This document shows positions 34,200 through 45,564 of a DNA stretch of 64,000 nucleotides, piece after piece. This DNA comes from Sclerodactyla briareus (Eukaryota > Echinodermata > Holothuroidea > Dendrochirotida > Sclerodactylidae). The stretch is taken from positions 1-64,000 of the forward strand of contig JAODTK010005653.1 of the NCBI GenBank assembly GCA_026419785.1. Direction: 5' to 3'. The translations under genes and the position numbers were made by a program. Numbering within the stretch: the stretch's first letter is position 1; each line of letters starts with the position of its first letter. The notes beneath the pieces were generated by a model. That model searched no databases. It was not told the DNA's origin and saw nothing but the letters and a program-made list of their open reading frames with translations.

Positions 34200-35480
34200 T
34201 GTAATTCAGCTCTTCACATGAAACTTCTGGAGGATTGGTAGAGTCTGAAACAGATAACAAGTTTGTGACCCATTGCAAACTCTTGAAAATGAGTTCCTCC
34301 AATAGGTAAGTGCTTCTCTATACTGACCAAGGTGTTCATAATCTGTTGAGGCGAGATAACTTTGGAGGGACGTTTCAATTGAAACAAGTCTTTTTTTATT
34401 GGCAAGGTGAATGTAATACCTAATAGAGTACCTGGAACCTTCGGACCAAATTAAAGGGGGCAGTCTCACGAAATATGGTTTTTGATTGAATAACGTATCC
34501 CAGAGGGAAAAATAACAGTTTGATCGAAGTTACTTTTAACCCGGACGCATCACCGAAATTATGTAAAATACGAATAGTTTCATGCCAGACTGCGGATACC
34601 ATCTAAAAATATGGCTCATCCGCGTACTGCATAATTTTGATATCCTGATTAAAGGCGTAAGGACCTTTAATTACTGAACTAATAATTTATTTTCTTGCGC
34701 CCATGATCTCAACTTGCGATAATAACATGTAAGTGCTTAAAGGACATCCTTGTCCTATGACCCCTCTCTCTAAGTCAAGTACGTAGACGAGTAACATTAT
34801 TAATCACGCAACTGTAATATTCTTCTGAAAAGTGTGCACCCACTTGATGAAATCTCACCAAATTATTTTCTTCAAACATAGGTAGGAAATTCCATTCTAA
34901 AGTGTCAATGCTTTCCTCAAAGTACAACCAATAGATTAACCCCGGGACAGCATCTGCTTGACAATAATCAATTAAATCCAAAGTGAAAACTAATTTCTTC
35001 AATAACCTACCCTTTATAAACCAGTCTGATTGGGTACCAATTAGTTGAGGCAATCACGTTTTCATTCTATTTGCCATGCTTTGGTGCCGCAATTTTGTAA
35101 TCTGTATTGAGAAGCGTGATCGGCCGAGGAGTTTTTTAGAAAGATTGATCTTTGTTTGGCTTCGGAATTACGTAATGATGCCTCGGATTGTTCCAGGACA
35201 AACCCCCTGGCCAATGAATGTTTAAAGGAAGATACCATCGAGGGACCAATTGCGTCCCAAAATACCTTATAAAAGTTAGATGTCAAGCCATCCGAACCCG
35301 GAGATTTGTTGAGAATCCATACGTTTAGAGCTCCATGACATTCCATCAATAGTTCAATCACCATTACATAACTCAGCCTCCTTCGCTGATAATGTATACT
35401 TGAAATTGAAGTTGTCCCCAAACTGAAAAGGCTCAGAATGTTTAGACTTATATAACGTGCGATAAAAGTTGCTAAGAGCA
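34200..35480 (-). CDS. LINE ORF2, reverse transcriptase
   Basis: The minus strand shows NKSPGSDGLTSNFYKVFWD (RT block 1), PQLIGTQSDWFIKGRLL, DLIDYCQADAVPGLIYWL followed by F--S-DTLEW (first catalytic Asp), and MQYADEPY where the usual FADD/YADD occurs. Here the second Asp of that pair reads Glu. GLKV- and LGY-containing segments follow. The order and spacing are those of L1/Tx1 RTs. Several frame changes are present. Confidence 0.8.
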
Positions 35481-35499
35481 TCCAAAATTTCGTCCCGTA

Positions 35500-36650
35500 G
35501 CGGTTATATTATCTCCATTCGCACCATATGTAGTTGATGCACTTTGTTTTCTTTGGGCGTTCTCTTAATTGAGAACGGAATTGCTGTTTTTTCTCCCCCT
35601 CTTCGACCCACCTTGCTCGAGACCTTAATTTTAATGCCTTTCAACTAAAATTATGCTCTTGTAGAAGTTCATTTTTACTTCCTGTAATAACTGTCGGTAT
35701 CCGAGTCCATTGGTATAATAATTGCTGCTCTAATTCGTTTTGAAAGTGATTATAGGATTCCTCTCTCCCGTCGCTCCTTTTTTCTGTGCCACGTTTTACT
35801 AAATTAATGGTATTTTTTAATATTGTATTTAATAATTCCCATTTGGTAACAGGATCATTATCCTGTCCGCACTAGACTTTTCAGTAACTAGGAAATCATT
35901 TATCAATTTAATATAATCCCTTGTTCCTCTAGCAATGTCATTATTGAACTTCCAGAACCAGGCCCACCTCCTAACTGCCTCTAACGGTAATAATAACAGA
36001 AATGGTCGGATCTAACCCCTGTTACGAGGCTCATTCTGCTGGGACCTTGGTAACAAGTGCTTTAGAAATAAGAAAAAAATCTAAGCGAACAGTATACTCA
36101 TTATTAACTCCTGATCTCCATGTAAATTGCTTGGAAAGCGGAATTCCTTTCCCGCAGATTCTAACCAAATTGTAATGAGCCATTAGGCTGCGGCATTCGT
36201 CACGCGCTTTGAAATTAGTCTGGCGGACCCACCCCATTTTTTTTATCTAGGTCAAAATTGAATACAAAATTAAAATCACCTCCGAATAATAATACTTTCC
36301 TCACTGAAAACACTGATTTTTTTGTGAATGAATTCCTAAAAGATGGGGCTGTCTATGTTTGACCATATACGTTTATACTGTAACATTTGACTATTAAATT
36401 CATATCTTATAAGAAACGCCGCTATTATCCTTATCAATTTTAATAATCTCACATGAGAGGGAGGGCTTAAAAAGTATCATCACTCCTCTGCTATCATTAT
36501 TACCATTTTAAAACACAATTTTACCTCCCCACTCAATAACCCACAACTGCTCGTCCTGGCTGACGCAGTGAGTCTCTTGAACCTGCAAATATCAGGCTTT
36601 TTAAATTAATGAATAAATGTAATACCATTCTGCTGCGTTTTGCTGCTTGT
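35500..36650 (-). CDS. LINE ORF2, endonuclease and linker region
   Basis: At 36031-36237 the minus strand reads KQFTWRSGVNNEYTVRLDFF, then LIS, the C-terminal endonuclease signature of L1-type LINEs (TWxxG....SRLDFFLIS). At 35585-35625 it reads RSRARWVEEGEK, the conserved linker before the reverse transcriptase (SRARWxEEGEK). Frames between them are broken. Confidence 0.7.
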
Positions 36651-36849
36651 CTTATCCCCTGTGCGTTATAGTACAAAATGTCACGACATTGTTAGTCTTC
36701 AAATATTAAAAAATACACGCATGTCCCGTAACCTTGATTAATGCGGTTAGATCCATTGTCCCATGACGTAAAATAGAGTTTACATGGCCGGGGCAATCCA
36801 GCAAAACAAAAGGATTAAAAATCTCACTAAAACGCAAATCGTGATTTTT

Positions 36850-37900
36850 CTAACATCACATGAACAGAATTCCAAAAAAAGCGTTATACTCCTTGTTCCC
36901 AGAGCGAAAGTTGGGGGGGGGCGGCGGAATCCTCAATAATCAGCTCGCGGGGGAGTCTTGTGACTGGACGGACGGAAATCGTCGGAAAGATGAAAGGCCT
37001 TCCATCCTGCATTCTCCACATTTCCAGCAGAGAAGTGAAGCTTGATGCCCCTAGTCGTAATAGTTCACTTTGTTGCTTGCTGTCTCCATTTACGCTTCTT
37101 CTCTCAGTCTGCCATCGTCAAATCTTCAGTTATGAAGAACTCATCTTGTAGGCTGGCCCTTTGTTTCTTTTCTTCAAGACAGTGGACCTTCTCGTCAAAA
37201 CTGCCTTACTATAATCGAACCAGGATAATGTCGAAATTTGTCCCTTCTCTGCGGCACCATCCCTATGGGCGTTTCGATCCTGGCGTTCTGCAGCCCGCTT
37301 TTCCAGGAATGTCAGATGCATTCCACACAGTTTTCAACCCATCGCGAAGGGGTAGCCACATCCGGATGTTTTGTTTTCCTTGAGATTCTTTCTTGCTTAG
37401 TCAGCGCTTGCCTTCATTTGTTTATTTTCTGCCTCTAGTCCTCCATTTTTCGCTCTAATGACTCTACTTGACGCTGCCTTTGTTCGTCCTTTTTCTCAAG
37501 AGCATCAACCCTGGCATTTGTAAACTCCATCGCTTTTTCAAAGTTTTTGTCGATACAAGATTAATCCCCCCCCCCTTCCCTATCTCCTCTTTTTCCGACG
37601 GAGGGACGAGTCGATCGATTCACTTACGGCTCAATGGATTTAGTGGCGCCGGATAAGTTCTCATTGTCCGATAACGTTCGTCCAACTGCGACAGCTCTGT
37701 TGTGCAACATGGCGTCCCTTGGTCTCTTGGCCCCGCCCTCGTATTGTACTGTTCATCGTCGGCTGTGTGTTGGGCCTACCTACTACTGTCGGTGCGTTTC
37801 TTTTCTCTTTGAACCTTTTGGCCTACCCCTGCCTTTTTTACCTCTCATGGAGTCCATAATGTTTTTTAAAACTCTCCAAACCTGGCTGCAAGTATGGAAG
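36850..37900 (-). CDS. LINE ORF1-like region
   Basis: On the minus strand the frame near the 5' end reads NIMDSMRGKKGRGRPKGSKR, a start rich in Lys and Arg with an AT-hook-like GRGRPKG core. Further on come FLEKRAAERQDRNAHRD and, after frame changes, EEKKQRASLQDEFFITEDLT and RGIKLHFSAG. The ...EDLT... and G-K-L-x-G like elements fit the C-terminal domain of L1/Tx1 ORF1 proteins, which bind RNA as trimers. It is not an intact frame. Confidence 0.5.
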
Positions 37901-38033
37901 TCACTATTAGTTCAATTATGAGTTATCGTTGACATCCCGAAAGCAAAGAAAATACTAATTTATAACTGGTCCCCGCTCGCTAACCAGATCCTTTACTTCC
38001 TCTCCCATGCTGGGGTTGCCAAAAAAAAGACTA

Positions 38034-38125
38034 TAATAATATAATAATAATAATCATCAATCATCATCATCATCATCATCATGTCATTATTATTATTATT
38101 TTATTATTATTAGTATATATTTATT
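38034..38125. repeat. (AAT)n/(ATC)n/(ATT)n microsatellite at LINE 5' side
   Basis: Adjacent AAT, ATC and ATT blocks lie near the presumed 5' end of the LINE. Unit 1 has an (ATT)n tract in the same intron, so the LINE may have entered such a tract. Confidence 0.7.
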
Positions 38126-39535
38126 ATTAGTATTTTATCACATACCCAGAGTGCGCAACTACTAATGTGTCATAGTGACATGTTTGCGAGGTCCATCGCC
38201 CCTAGTGTTTAGGTCATCGCGGTGGTTGTCCTCACGCTATTCGTAGAAGAACAGTCTTGATTATTCCTTCAAGAATTTGGCGGGCGAATTCTTCAGGCAT
38301 CGGGTTGTTGTTTACATTTGAATGCCGGCATGGTTTCAGGGTCTTTCATGAGATTCTGTCTCCCGGTCCCCTGTTCACTAAACCTAAATTAAGTAAACTT
38401 GAACTAACGTATATTTCCTTTCCCTCATTCTACATAAACCAAAACAGGTATATCATATATTTGTTTTGCGTTTATACAGTGGCTGCCCAAGTTACTCGCA
38501 CTTCTGACGGTCATGTACATAGGTGATGTGAAAAAAAGTGAAGAAGAATGCGAAAAACAAAAACGACACAAAAAACGTCACGTTAACTGCAATACACATT
38601 GAGCAGTACCATTGCTGACCGAGGTGGCGTGCCCCAATGGTGCCGATAAGAACATTACTAAATCTAACTCAAACTAGCTCCTCTTTGACTTCCAGATTTT
38701 CGTTTTTTGCAGGGGAAACTAGCAGTGACAACTGTATGATGATATGTTTTTTTTTCGCACCTCAGTATTCAGAAAATAGAACCCCATCTTATCAGTGATG
38801 CATCACCTGCGTACAGAAATTGAGTAGTAAATATTGTTACATTGTCATTTCCAAAAAAAAATTCAACTGAATTTTGGTCTCTGCCAGTTCCCCCGAAATT
38901 AAAAGTTTAGGACGAACAAACAAACTTGCCCAACCAATTAAGCCTAATGAATCGAACGGAATATGTGTTATGATAAAACCTACAGTGTTCCCTCAGGGTC
39001 AATGAAACATCTTTTGTTGGATAAAAGCGACCAGTTCTGCGTGTTGGACCACTTTCCAAATGCAATGTGGCACATTTGTCACTTTCCCCTCTGTAAATAT
39101 GGGATTGCCTATATATACGATCACTGGGTCCGCCTCTGAATATTAGTTGCTATATTTTCACCTATAGGAAATTCGACCAATACATGGTGAACACTGATGA
39201 CACTTTGAAATAGACAGCCAAATTTATGAGGAAGAAACAGGAAATAGAGATATACTGATGCTGTGCGATAATATCTTTGTAAATATACCCATTGGTTGAA
39301 TATGTAATCTTCTATATCATCTATTGGATGGATTGAAATATTCTAAGGCGATAAAGCCGGATAATCTGGTATTGAGTACAAGATAATAGAATATTCTCTT
39401 GGCGGGTGAGGGCCGATCGTATATGGGTTGCAGGGGTTTTATATGTTGGAGTACCCTTCTATTACGATTAATCATTAGATTCTCAAACCTCGGGGGCGAG
39501 TTATCAACCGTTTTTGTTGGTTCTTCTTCCGTCAG
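38126..39535. other. Rest of the last intron, unit 2
   Basis: There is no exon or element that I can support. The final stretch CTTCTTCCGTCAG is the acceptor for FReD-B exon 3. Confidence 0.4.
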
Positions 39536-39814
39536 CCATCATTCTTTGTATAATAACCACGGAAGGCTTTCAACACCTACGACAGCGACAATGCTGTGGA
39601 GCCTTCGACGCGCATAGAGGAGCACAGAGTGGCTGGTGGTACTGTAATCCTTGTGCGTGTAGTACTTGGCTACCACTGTTTATTACTGTCAGCCCTGGGA
39701 CACTTACTCGCTCTGTTCTTATACCACAACACTGAATACGCATGGCACTCACGGAAGAACAGCTTCTAGTATTCAGTAGTCACAATGACTCAACCACAAT
39801 TTTGCGAGAAATAA
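39536..39814 (+). CDS. FReD-B exon 3 (C-terminal), unit 2
   Basis: After the acceptor TTCCGTCAG the exon reads HHSLYNNHGR, F-NTYDSDNAVEPST, EEHR, GWWYCNPCACST, then (shifted) EYAWHSRKNS and TMTQPQFCEK with TAA at 39812-39814. These are the calcium-loop aspartates (D-S-D), GGWWY, the second cysteine pair and the aromatic-basic end of a FReD. The AATAAA formed around the stop could also serve as a poly(A) signal. Two frame changes lie between GWWY and EYAW. Confidence 0.8.
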
Positions 39815-41830
39815 AATAGCCGGACCAGTTGATCCCACATTCGGTTCATTTCATGTGCTGTCTTTGAATACTAATCTGTTGAAAAATAACATGTCCCCTC
39901 AACTTTGTTACAGTGCCGGAAACCTCAAGCCGGAACAGCGAGAGCTGCATTTAATACGAAACAGGATTTACATTGGCCGCTGGTCAGCTGATTGACCTTT
40001 GATGGTTTGTTGACATTTAATTAATCATCGCGATATGAACGAGATGGCTTGCACTTGATATATGAAAAATGCACGGATTCAATCATTTTTAAATTGGGCC
40101 AAGTATAAATGTTGTTATTCTCTTGAAAGGGCTGTTTGCTCGAAGTCTGATTCCACTTGGACGCTCGCAAATTTGGTCATTGAAGATTTTAGTCATACCG
40201 TGGAGACTTCATTGAATTTTTAGCTAGAGAGCAACAAGTACTGAATTTAGCAAATAAACATATCAGATAGTATTAAACATAATAGAAAAGGGCCTCGCAG
40301 CAGTGCGGTTGCCACGCCCGTAGGCATAGACAAACTGAACAAAGGTACGTTGACGAATACAGAGCCACTCAACTTGACGTTTGTGGGGCCGAAAAATCTC
40401 TCTCTTCCCGCAGAATCACTAAAAGTGACTGGATAACTTCAAGGGTCCTTATGTGAGAATTCGATGCCACGCAAGAAATGGGCAGCCGTCCACAAGTCCC
40501 TGAAATATACAGGAAGTACCGTAAAACCTCTGACACATTTATCCAGTTTGGCGTTCACAGAGGAAAACTATCCATCCACATAACATTACAAAGAATCCAC
40601 GTGTGTTACGGATCCTTTTTAGAGTATATAGAGTAGATGAATTCCGTAATTGACACCCCAAATAGTCATTTATAATATACAAGATAACCTTGCTTGCAGT
40701 AGTGCGAGTTGCCACAACGTGGCAGGCAAAGGTGCGTGACGGAGATATAGCGCAGATACATATAACTTTGAGCTAATAGGCTGGAAGAGTTTAATCACGT
40801 AGTCCAGGTCCGTGGGTAGGCCTGAGGACCAAGGACTCTTATAAGTTCTGCGTACTTTGCATGGTTAGTATCTTCCATGTGTTCAATACTGTTCAAGTCC
40901 ACCCCCCCTTAGCGCGCCTCTTACAACAGATAACGGACTTTGTAGGCCTATTCCAAAACCCCGACATGCAGAGGGCGATTGGGTACGGGGGAAGCGAGTG
41001 AGAACGGGTTCAAAAGGGAACTGGAACATTACGTGTCACCGATGTTTCTCAAATTGCACTGAACATATGTCATCCTTTTCCAGTAACTCTCAGACGGGAT
41101 CAATACATACTTATTGACGCGGCAAAAAATAACCGATCATTCAATCAAGACATTGCTATAACCGCCACAAATGAAGATTCTTGGATGTCCCCTCATTTAT
41201 GGGATTAGGCTCCTCGTCCGTCCTTGTATCCTCCCCACTTCGCGATATTATGGTTTTGCCTTGTCGTAACCGCCGCGTCCGCCGGCCTGTGTCCGCCACG
41301 CCTGACGTCCGCCGCGCTGTTGTCCGCCGCGTCGCGCCCGCTGGAAATTGTTCCGTGTTAGCGCAATAATTCTTTGACGCTTTATCCGATTGAATCTGAA
41401 ATTGGCAAACATAGGTGCCAAGAAATCTCGGGAGTTCGAAAGTGGGCCTCGTGCCATTACTGCTGCCTTTTTTCAGGTTTCACCCCGAAAAATAAAGTTT
41501 TTGGGTTTCCGATTTACACAAACTGGTGGGTGGAGACCTCAGATGTTCCGAATACATGACGATGAATTTCAAGGTCACCGACCAAGAGTCGGACTGCACT
41601 GCTTTTGTGCATTGACGACCGGTAGTTCATTGAATAAAACCTGCCCCGTATTTTGGTCATTGCTGTCGTTTTTTTTTTATGTATAAATATTAGTCACCAT
41701 CAATCGCCTGACATTGTTCCAAAGGGGGATATACATGTTGGCGATTTACCCCGCCAGGCAATGTCTAGTTCAATACTAGGTTCAGCCAGCACGACATAAC
41801 ATTTTCCTCCAAACTGAGAGCCCCAGAGTT
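39815..41830. other. 3' flank of unit 2
   Basis: To ~41230 this aligns with 20604-21600 of unit 1. Within it a short block with GCAGTGCG-GTTGCCAC...AAAGGTACGT-GACG occurs twice (about 40303-40350 and 40695-40745), whereas unit 1 has it once (21185-21220). No gene is recognised. Confidence 0.45.
41262..41345. repeat. GC-rich degenerate repeat (GTCCGCCGCG-type)
   Basis: About six irregular units of GTCCGCCGCG/GTCCGCCACG stand out from an AT-rich neighbourhood. On the minus strand they read RARRGGQQRGGRQAW and GGRGGYD, an RGG-like composition, but this follows from the repeat and has no start, splice site or partner exon. Confidence 0.6.
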
Positions 41831-41849
41831 GAACATATGACATTCATAC

Positions 41850-42225
41850 TAGATATGGAAATCAACCTTAGGTATTATTGGCCAACGCCGATCAGACCCC
41901 AATTTGTTGGAATCCCAAATCCGAAGCACCCCGTGACCGTGGAGAGGGAGTTTGGTTTTTTCGAGTGTTTTGACCTCCTCGAAGGTCATATAAAAAAGGG
42001 TAAGGGTTGCCTCTCGCCAAAGGTGTGGGCAGAAGTCGTGAGTGACCGAAATCCAAAATGGGCCGACGTCGGCCATCCTGAAAATTGGTTTTTGAATAGT
42101 TTAAGGTACACCGTAGCTTAAAAACATATTCCTGGGGTTTTGGGGTAGAAGATTTCATTTTTCCACATCTCTATTATTCTCCACGTCTTCTGATACTCAA
42201 ATCCAAGATGGCCGCTGATTCACAT
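41850..42225. repeat. Two-unit repeat with ATCCAARATGGCCG, about 158 bp apart
   Basis: GAAATCCAAAATGGGCCGACG (42049) and CAAATCCAAGATGGCCGCTG (42200) lie in two diverged units, with a further related unit possibly at 41850-42000. Such YY1-site-like repeats are common dispersed DNA in marine invertebrates. No coding sense is seen. Confidence 0.45.
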
Positions 42226-42836
42226 CTCCCGATCGGTCGATTTTCAAGTTCGTCACTTCGTATTCCTGATAGGCTGAAATGAAAGCTCCCCACTCGCTGG
42301 TAACTGGAAATGAGTGAAAAGGAGGTGTTCACAATATGTATTTCCGGAATCTGAAGTCCTCCCCCCCCCCCTCTTCCACTCTTAAAGATGCTCGTCGATT
42401 AATAACAACGCACATTTGGTCAATTTCTGAATTTGCTCCGCCATATTGGGCCCGACGGAGAGCTCACTACCTAACTATTCATTGATTCATGTTTCTTTCT
42501 TTAGTTTCTGTTGCATAACTGTCAGGAAATGGGATGACACAGCGACATTATACACCTCTCCTGTTCAGTCCTACCAACCATATCGGAAATAAGATCTCTG
42601 GATATTGATGCAAAAAAAATATGATACGTTAAACGTATCTCCCTGGAGGTATTATTTAATCCCAATTCTTAGAACGCACGGAAACCATTGTTTTCAACAA
42701 GCCACGGCCCTAACCCCGCTCAACCCGTCCGGAGACACACTGCCTTCGAATGGGAAGTGGGAATACACAACTTGCTACACATCACAATTGATACCACAAT
42801 GTTTTCGCTCCTCATACTAGACTGAACAATGGGAGA
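42226..42836. other. No gene seen
   Basis: This is intergenic sequence with a C-run at 42360-42371. It has no recognised exon or element. Confidence 0.4.
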
Positions 42837-42840
42837 CTGA

Positions 42841-42859
42841 ATCTATCTATCTATCTATC

Positions 42860-42895
<36 letters not shown>

Positions 42896-42922
42896 ATCTA
42901 TCTATCTACTATCTATCTAGTG
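42841..42922. repeat. (ATCT)n microsatellite
   Basis: About twenty ATCT units with a few slips. Confidence 0.95.
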
Positions 42923-43009
42923 TGTCAATAATTGCCTTTTTAGCTCCCAAACGTAGCTCTCTGTGGCGGTTACCCAATCTAGACAAATGCGCATTGATCT
43001 CGGAGTGAC

Positions 43010-43760
43010 CTCTTACTATTCAAAGTCCAAGGTCAATATCATTAAAGGACCTAAAGGGCCAGTAATAGGAAAAATGTAATGTATCTCGTCCTAACAAATA
43101 AACTTGGATTTCCGCGCTTGTTTACTCATTGAACAAGTTATCATTGACTAGTGGACCCTCGGATGTTCAGTTCAAATTTCCATAAGGGGTTAATAGGCAA
43201 TTCGGTTCGAATGTAGAAAACCGATGCAAATCACATTTTTTGGCCTTTGGATACTCATGCTCTGAAGGATTTGACCAAAGTTAGACAAATTTCATCGATG
43301 GCTGGGTGACCTTGGCACTTGAAGGCCAAGTCAAAACTCCCCCCCCCATTAAAGAGCATTGGCCATTGTGTTTAACCTGCAAAAACGATTTCCGGTTATA
43401 ACTCAAGTTCGAGTTCCATGATGCCGTGTTGTCAATAGACAAGAGACCTTCGATGTGTTCAAAATGTCAAGGTCATAGGTCACTAAAGGGGCATTATTAG
43501 GCAATTCTGTTTCAAATTGTATAATTACATGCAAATTACAACTTTATGGTCCTATTTCATGTACTTTGATGGATGTTGAGCAAAGTAGGACACAATTTTC
43601 ATTTACCTTTTACTCCTTAGTGGACCATCAACCATTGTGTGAAAAGCTAGTAGTACCTCCCGCTTGTTTTGGAATTTTGGATCAAAAGGTCATTAAAGTG
43701 CCTATGGTGAATTGTGAAATAATCTTGCATTTCTTACTCCTAAATAATCATCTTTGATTG
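43010..43760. repeat. Imperfect tandem repeat, ~145 bp (dimer ~295 bp)
   Basis: Repeated landmarks are CAAGGTC-AT--C--TAAAGG and GGCAATTC-GTTCGAAT...GATGCAAAT-ACA...TTGG, at about 43025, 43165, 43320, 43460 and 43670. Alternate units are the more alike (43165 versus 43458), giving a higher-order period of ~295 bp. AGGTCA half-sites recur. This is non-coding satellite-like DNA. Confidence 0.6.
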
Positions 43761-44009
43761 ATGTTACCCCAAAGTTTGCATTGACCTATGGTGCATGTGC
43801 CTTCTCTGCGACATAATATTTGTTACTTTGTGCGGTTTGAGCTACACCTCATTGTGCTCTACTTTGAATCCGACAGATGAGTGGTCATAACTTGCCCAAG
43901 GGAAACAATGGTTCTGCACTGAATTGCCTAAAATAATCGAATCGAAGTATCACGAATGCTCTCTAAAAAGATTGAACTCGAATAAAGGTTTACACATGAC
44001 GATAATTGA
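43761..44009. other. Edge of tandem array, nothing recognised
   Basis: Unique sequence between the ~145-bp repeats and array copy 1. Confidence 0.4.
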
Positions 44010-44447
44010 ATAAAATGCCGAGGCCCCTGTCCAGCTTTCTTAGCAGTAGTCTAATCAGGGCCCTCTTGTTGCGTTGAGGCACAGTCCCTGTTTCAATTGA
44101 TGTGTTCGCGATGTCAAAAACTCGTACACCTCACTCGGACGTCCTCTGATTAAGCTGTGTGGCATCGCGGATCTAGAGCCGAGAATGTCAATGAAACGCT
44201 TTTCGTGGCTTCATCTCTTCTCGACTGATAGGCTCGATTTCCGAAAGGTGTAACAGGGTGGCACGATTGTACACTCGGCATTAAATTGGAACGACTTCGA
44301 ATTTTTCCAAGCATATATGTGATGTTCCCCTGACTGGAGAATCAGAAAAAATGCCGAACCAGTTGTTGGGCCATCAGTCCCAGACTCGACGTTCGTTAGT
44401 ATAACAAAGAGATCGGTTTTATCATCTCGGAGTCATCTGATAACCTG

Positions 44448-44678
44448 TCAAATGTGACACCAATGCCCATGGACCGTTAGTACGGTACTGTTTGCGTTAT
44501 ACTTCACCAGCTGATCTCTTGTACTTGATCGAATGTTTCGTGTCGTACGGATTGTAATCCCTCTTTGCGTTTTGTTATCCGTAGTGGAGTTGTAACAAAA
44601 ATGTAGTCGGAGGGCAGGCTGTGGTCTATAGTCATAGCATTGTGCAAGTTTACATTCGGTGGAGCGCAAACTAATCAC
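44448..44678 (-). CDS. Unknown minus-strand frame in array copy 1
   Basis: This 76-codon frame contains YDYRPQPALRLHF, RTTRNIRSSTRDQLVKYNAN and STVLTV. It is homologous to the frames in copies 2 and 4. Protein family unknown. Confidence 0.25.
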   Translation of the reverse strand: MISLRSTECKLAQCYDYRPQPALRLHFCYNSTTDNKTQRGITIRTTRNIRSSTRDQLVKYNANSTVLTVHGHWCHI

Positions 44679-45089
44679 AAGACTAAGTCAAGTATGTCAC
44701 AATCGTCGAATCTCAAATTTCACTTCCGTGCTAATGTCCATATGTATGTTGAGAGCACAGAGAATAGGAGACGCCTGGGTTTTGTTGTCCGGAACCATCC
44801 AATATGAAGCAAATTTGGGTCCTCCGTTTACACCCACTCTTCTTGAAGATTGAGAGCGATAGATGAGTAACAATTCGTGTGGAAATCATTCGACGTTAAT
44901 GTAATCTAAATGTTTGAAGGATTTATAAGATCCAGAGACTTACCAGTCTTACCCTCTGGTATACTCTGGTTTCCGACGGACACCATTTGCAGTTGTTTTA
45001 CCCCCTATTTGACAACGAATGAAAGCGCTACCTCGCCCTACTTTCCGGTTTAAACACCCCCTTATTTAATGTGGAGTACTCTAGATGAG

Positions 45090-45175
45090 TACAATTCGTA
45101 TATGGTGACATCTCGTATATGCATCATCGTAATATGACCTCATTTCGTATATGACATCATTTGGTAACCTAGTGG
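45090..45175. repeat. 16-bp TGACATCATTCGTATA repeats, array copy 1
   Basis: About four to five imperfect 16-bp units lie head to tail. The core TGACATCA resembles CRE/AP-1-like sites. Counterparts lie at 48050-48130, 51720-51810 and 55440-55535 in the other array copies. Confidence 0.6.
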
Positions 45176-45564
45176 GGTTAAGAACTATTTTATTGAGGGT
45201 ACCCTTTTTGGTGGCGTAGCATTGGTGCCGTGTGATCCCTCATTGAGTGCACTTGCCGAATGTGGTGTGTGAATTTAGTGTGTTAGTGTGTTGCGTTTTT
45301 TTTGCGTGTCAGTCGATTTTTTGATTGCCGACGTAGAAATACCTTTTGCACACGCCTGAATTGTCTATAGACTGACCTATCAAACTTTAATGCGGAAAAC
45401 ACATTTTGGAGCAACTTTTATTTTTTTCATCTTCTTCACTATTTTGAATATATTCACTGATAACCATGGTTGTTGATTTTTTGAATTCCTTGACGAATTC
45501 GAGGAATCTATGCAGTCCGTGGCAGAGTGTGTGTGTGGTTAGTATTGTGTGACATCTGCTTGTG

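Larger units (their letters stand above)
32850..38150 (-). mobile_element. L1/Tx1-like LINE, near full length, in a lectin intron
   Basis: This is a non-LTR retrotransposon on the minus strand within the last intron of unit 2. From its 5' end (high coordinates) it has an ORF1-like part with an AT-hook-like GRGRPKGSKRK (~37801-37870), an ORF1 C-terminal segment (ITEDLTMAD, RGIKLHF, ~36990-37150), and an ORF2 with endonuclease, RT and a C-terminal region. Both ends abut (ATT)n/(AAT)n tracts (32852-32910 and 38034-38125). Coding is broken by many indels. Unit 1 lacks it, so it inserted after the duplication. Confidence 0.8.
25290..41230 (+). repeat. Lectin gene unit 2 (segmental duplication)
   Basis: This is the second related segment. 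It starts where unit 1 position ~12520 would align, directly after the LINE remnant, so the 5' ~1.4 kb of the unit (with the candidate leader exons) is missing. It contains every FReD, TIL and EGF exon of unit 1 in order. It is longer because of the LINE at 32850-38150 and a local ~390-bp duplication (26600-27190). Confidence 0.8.
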
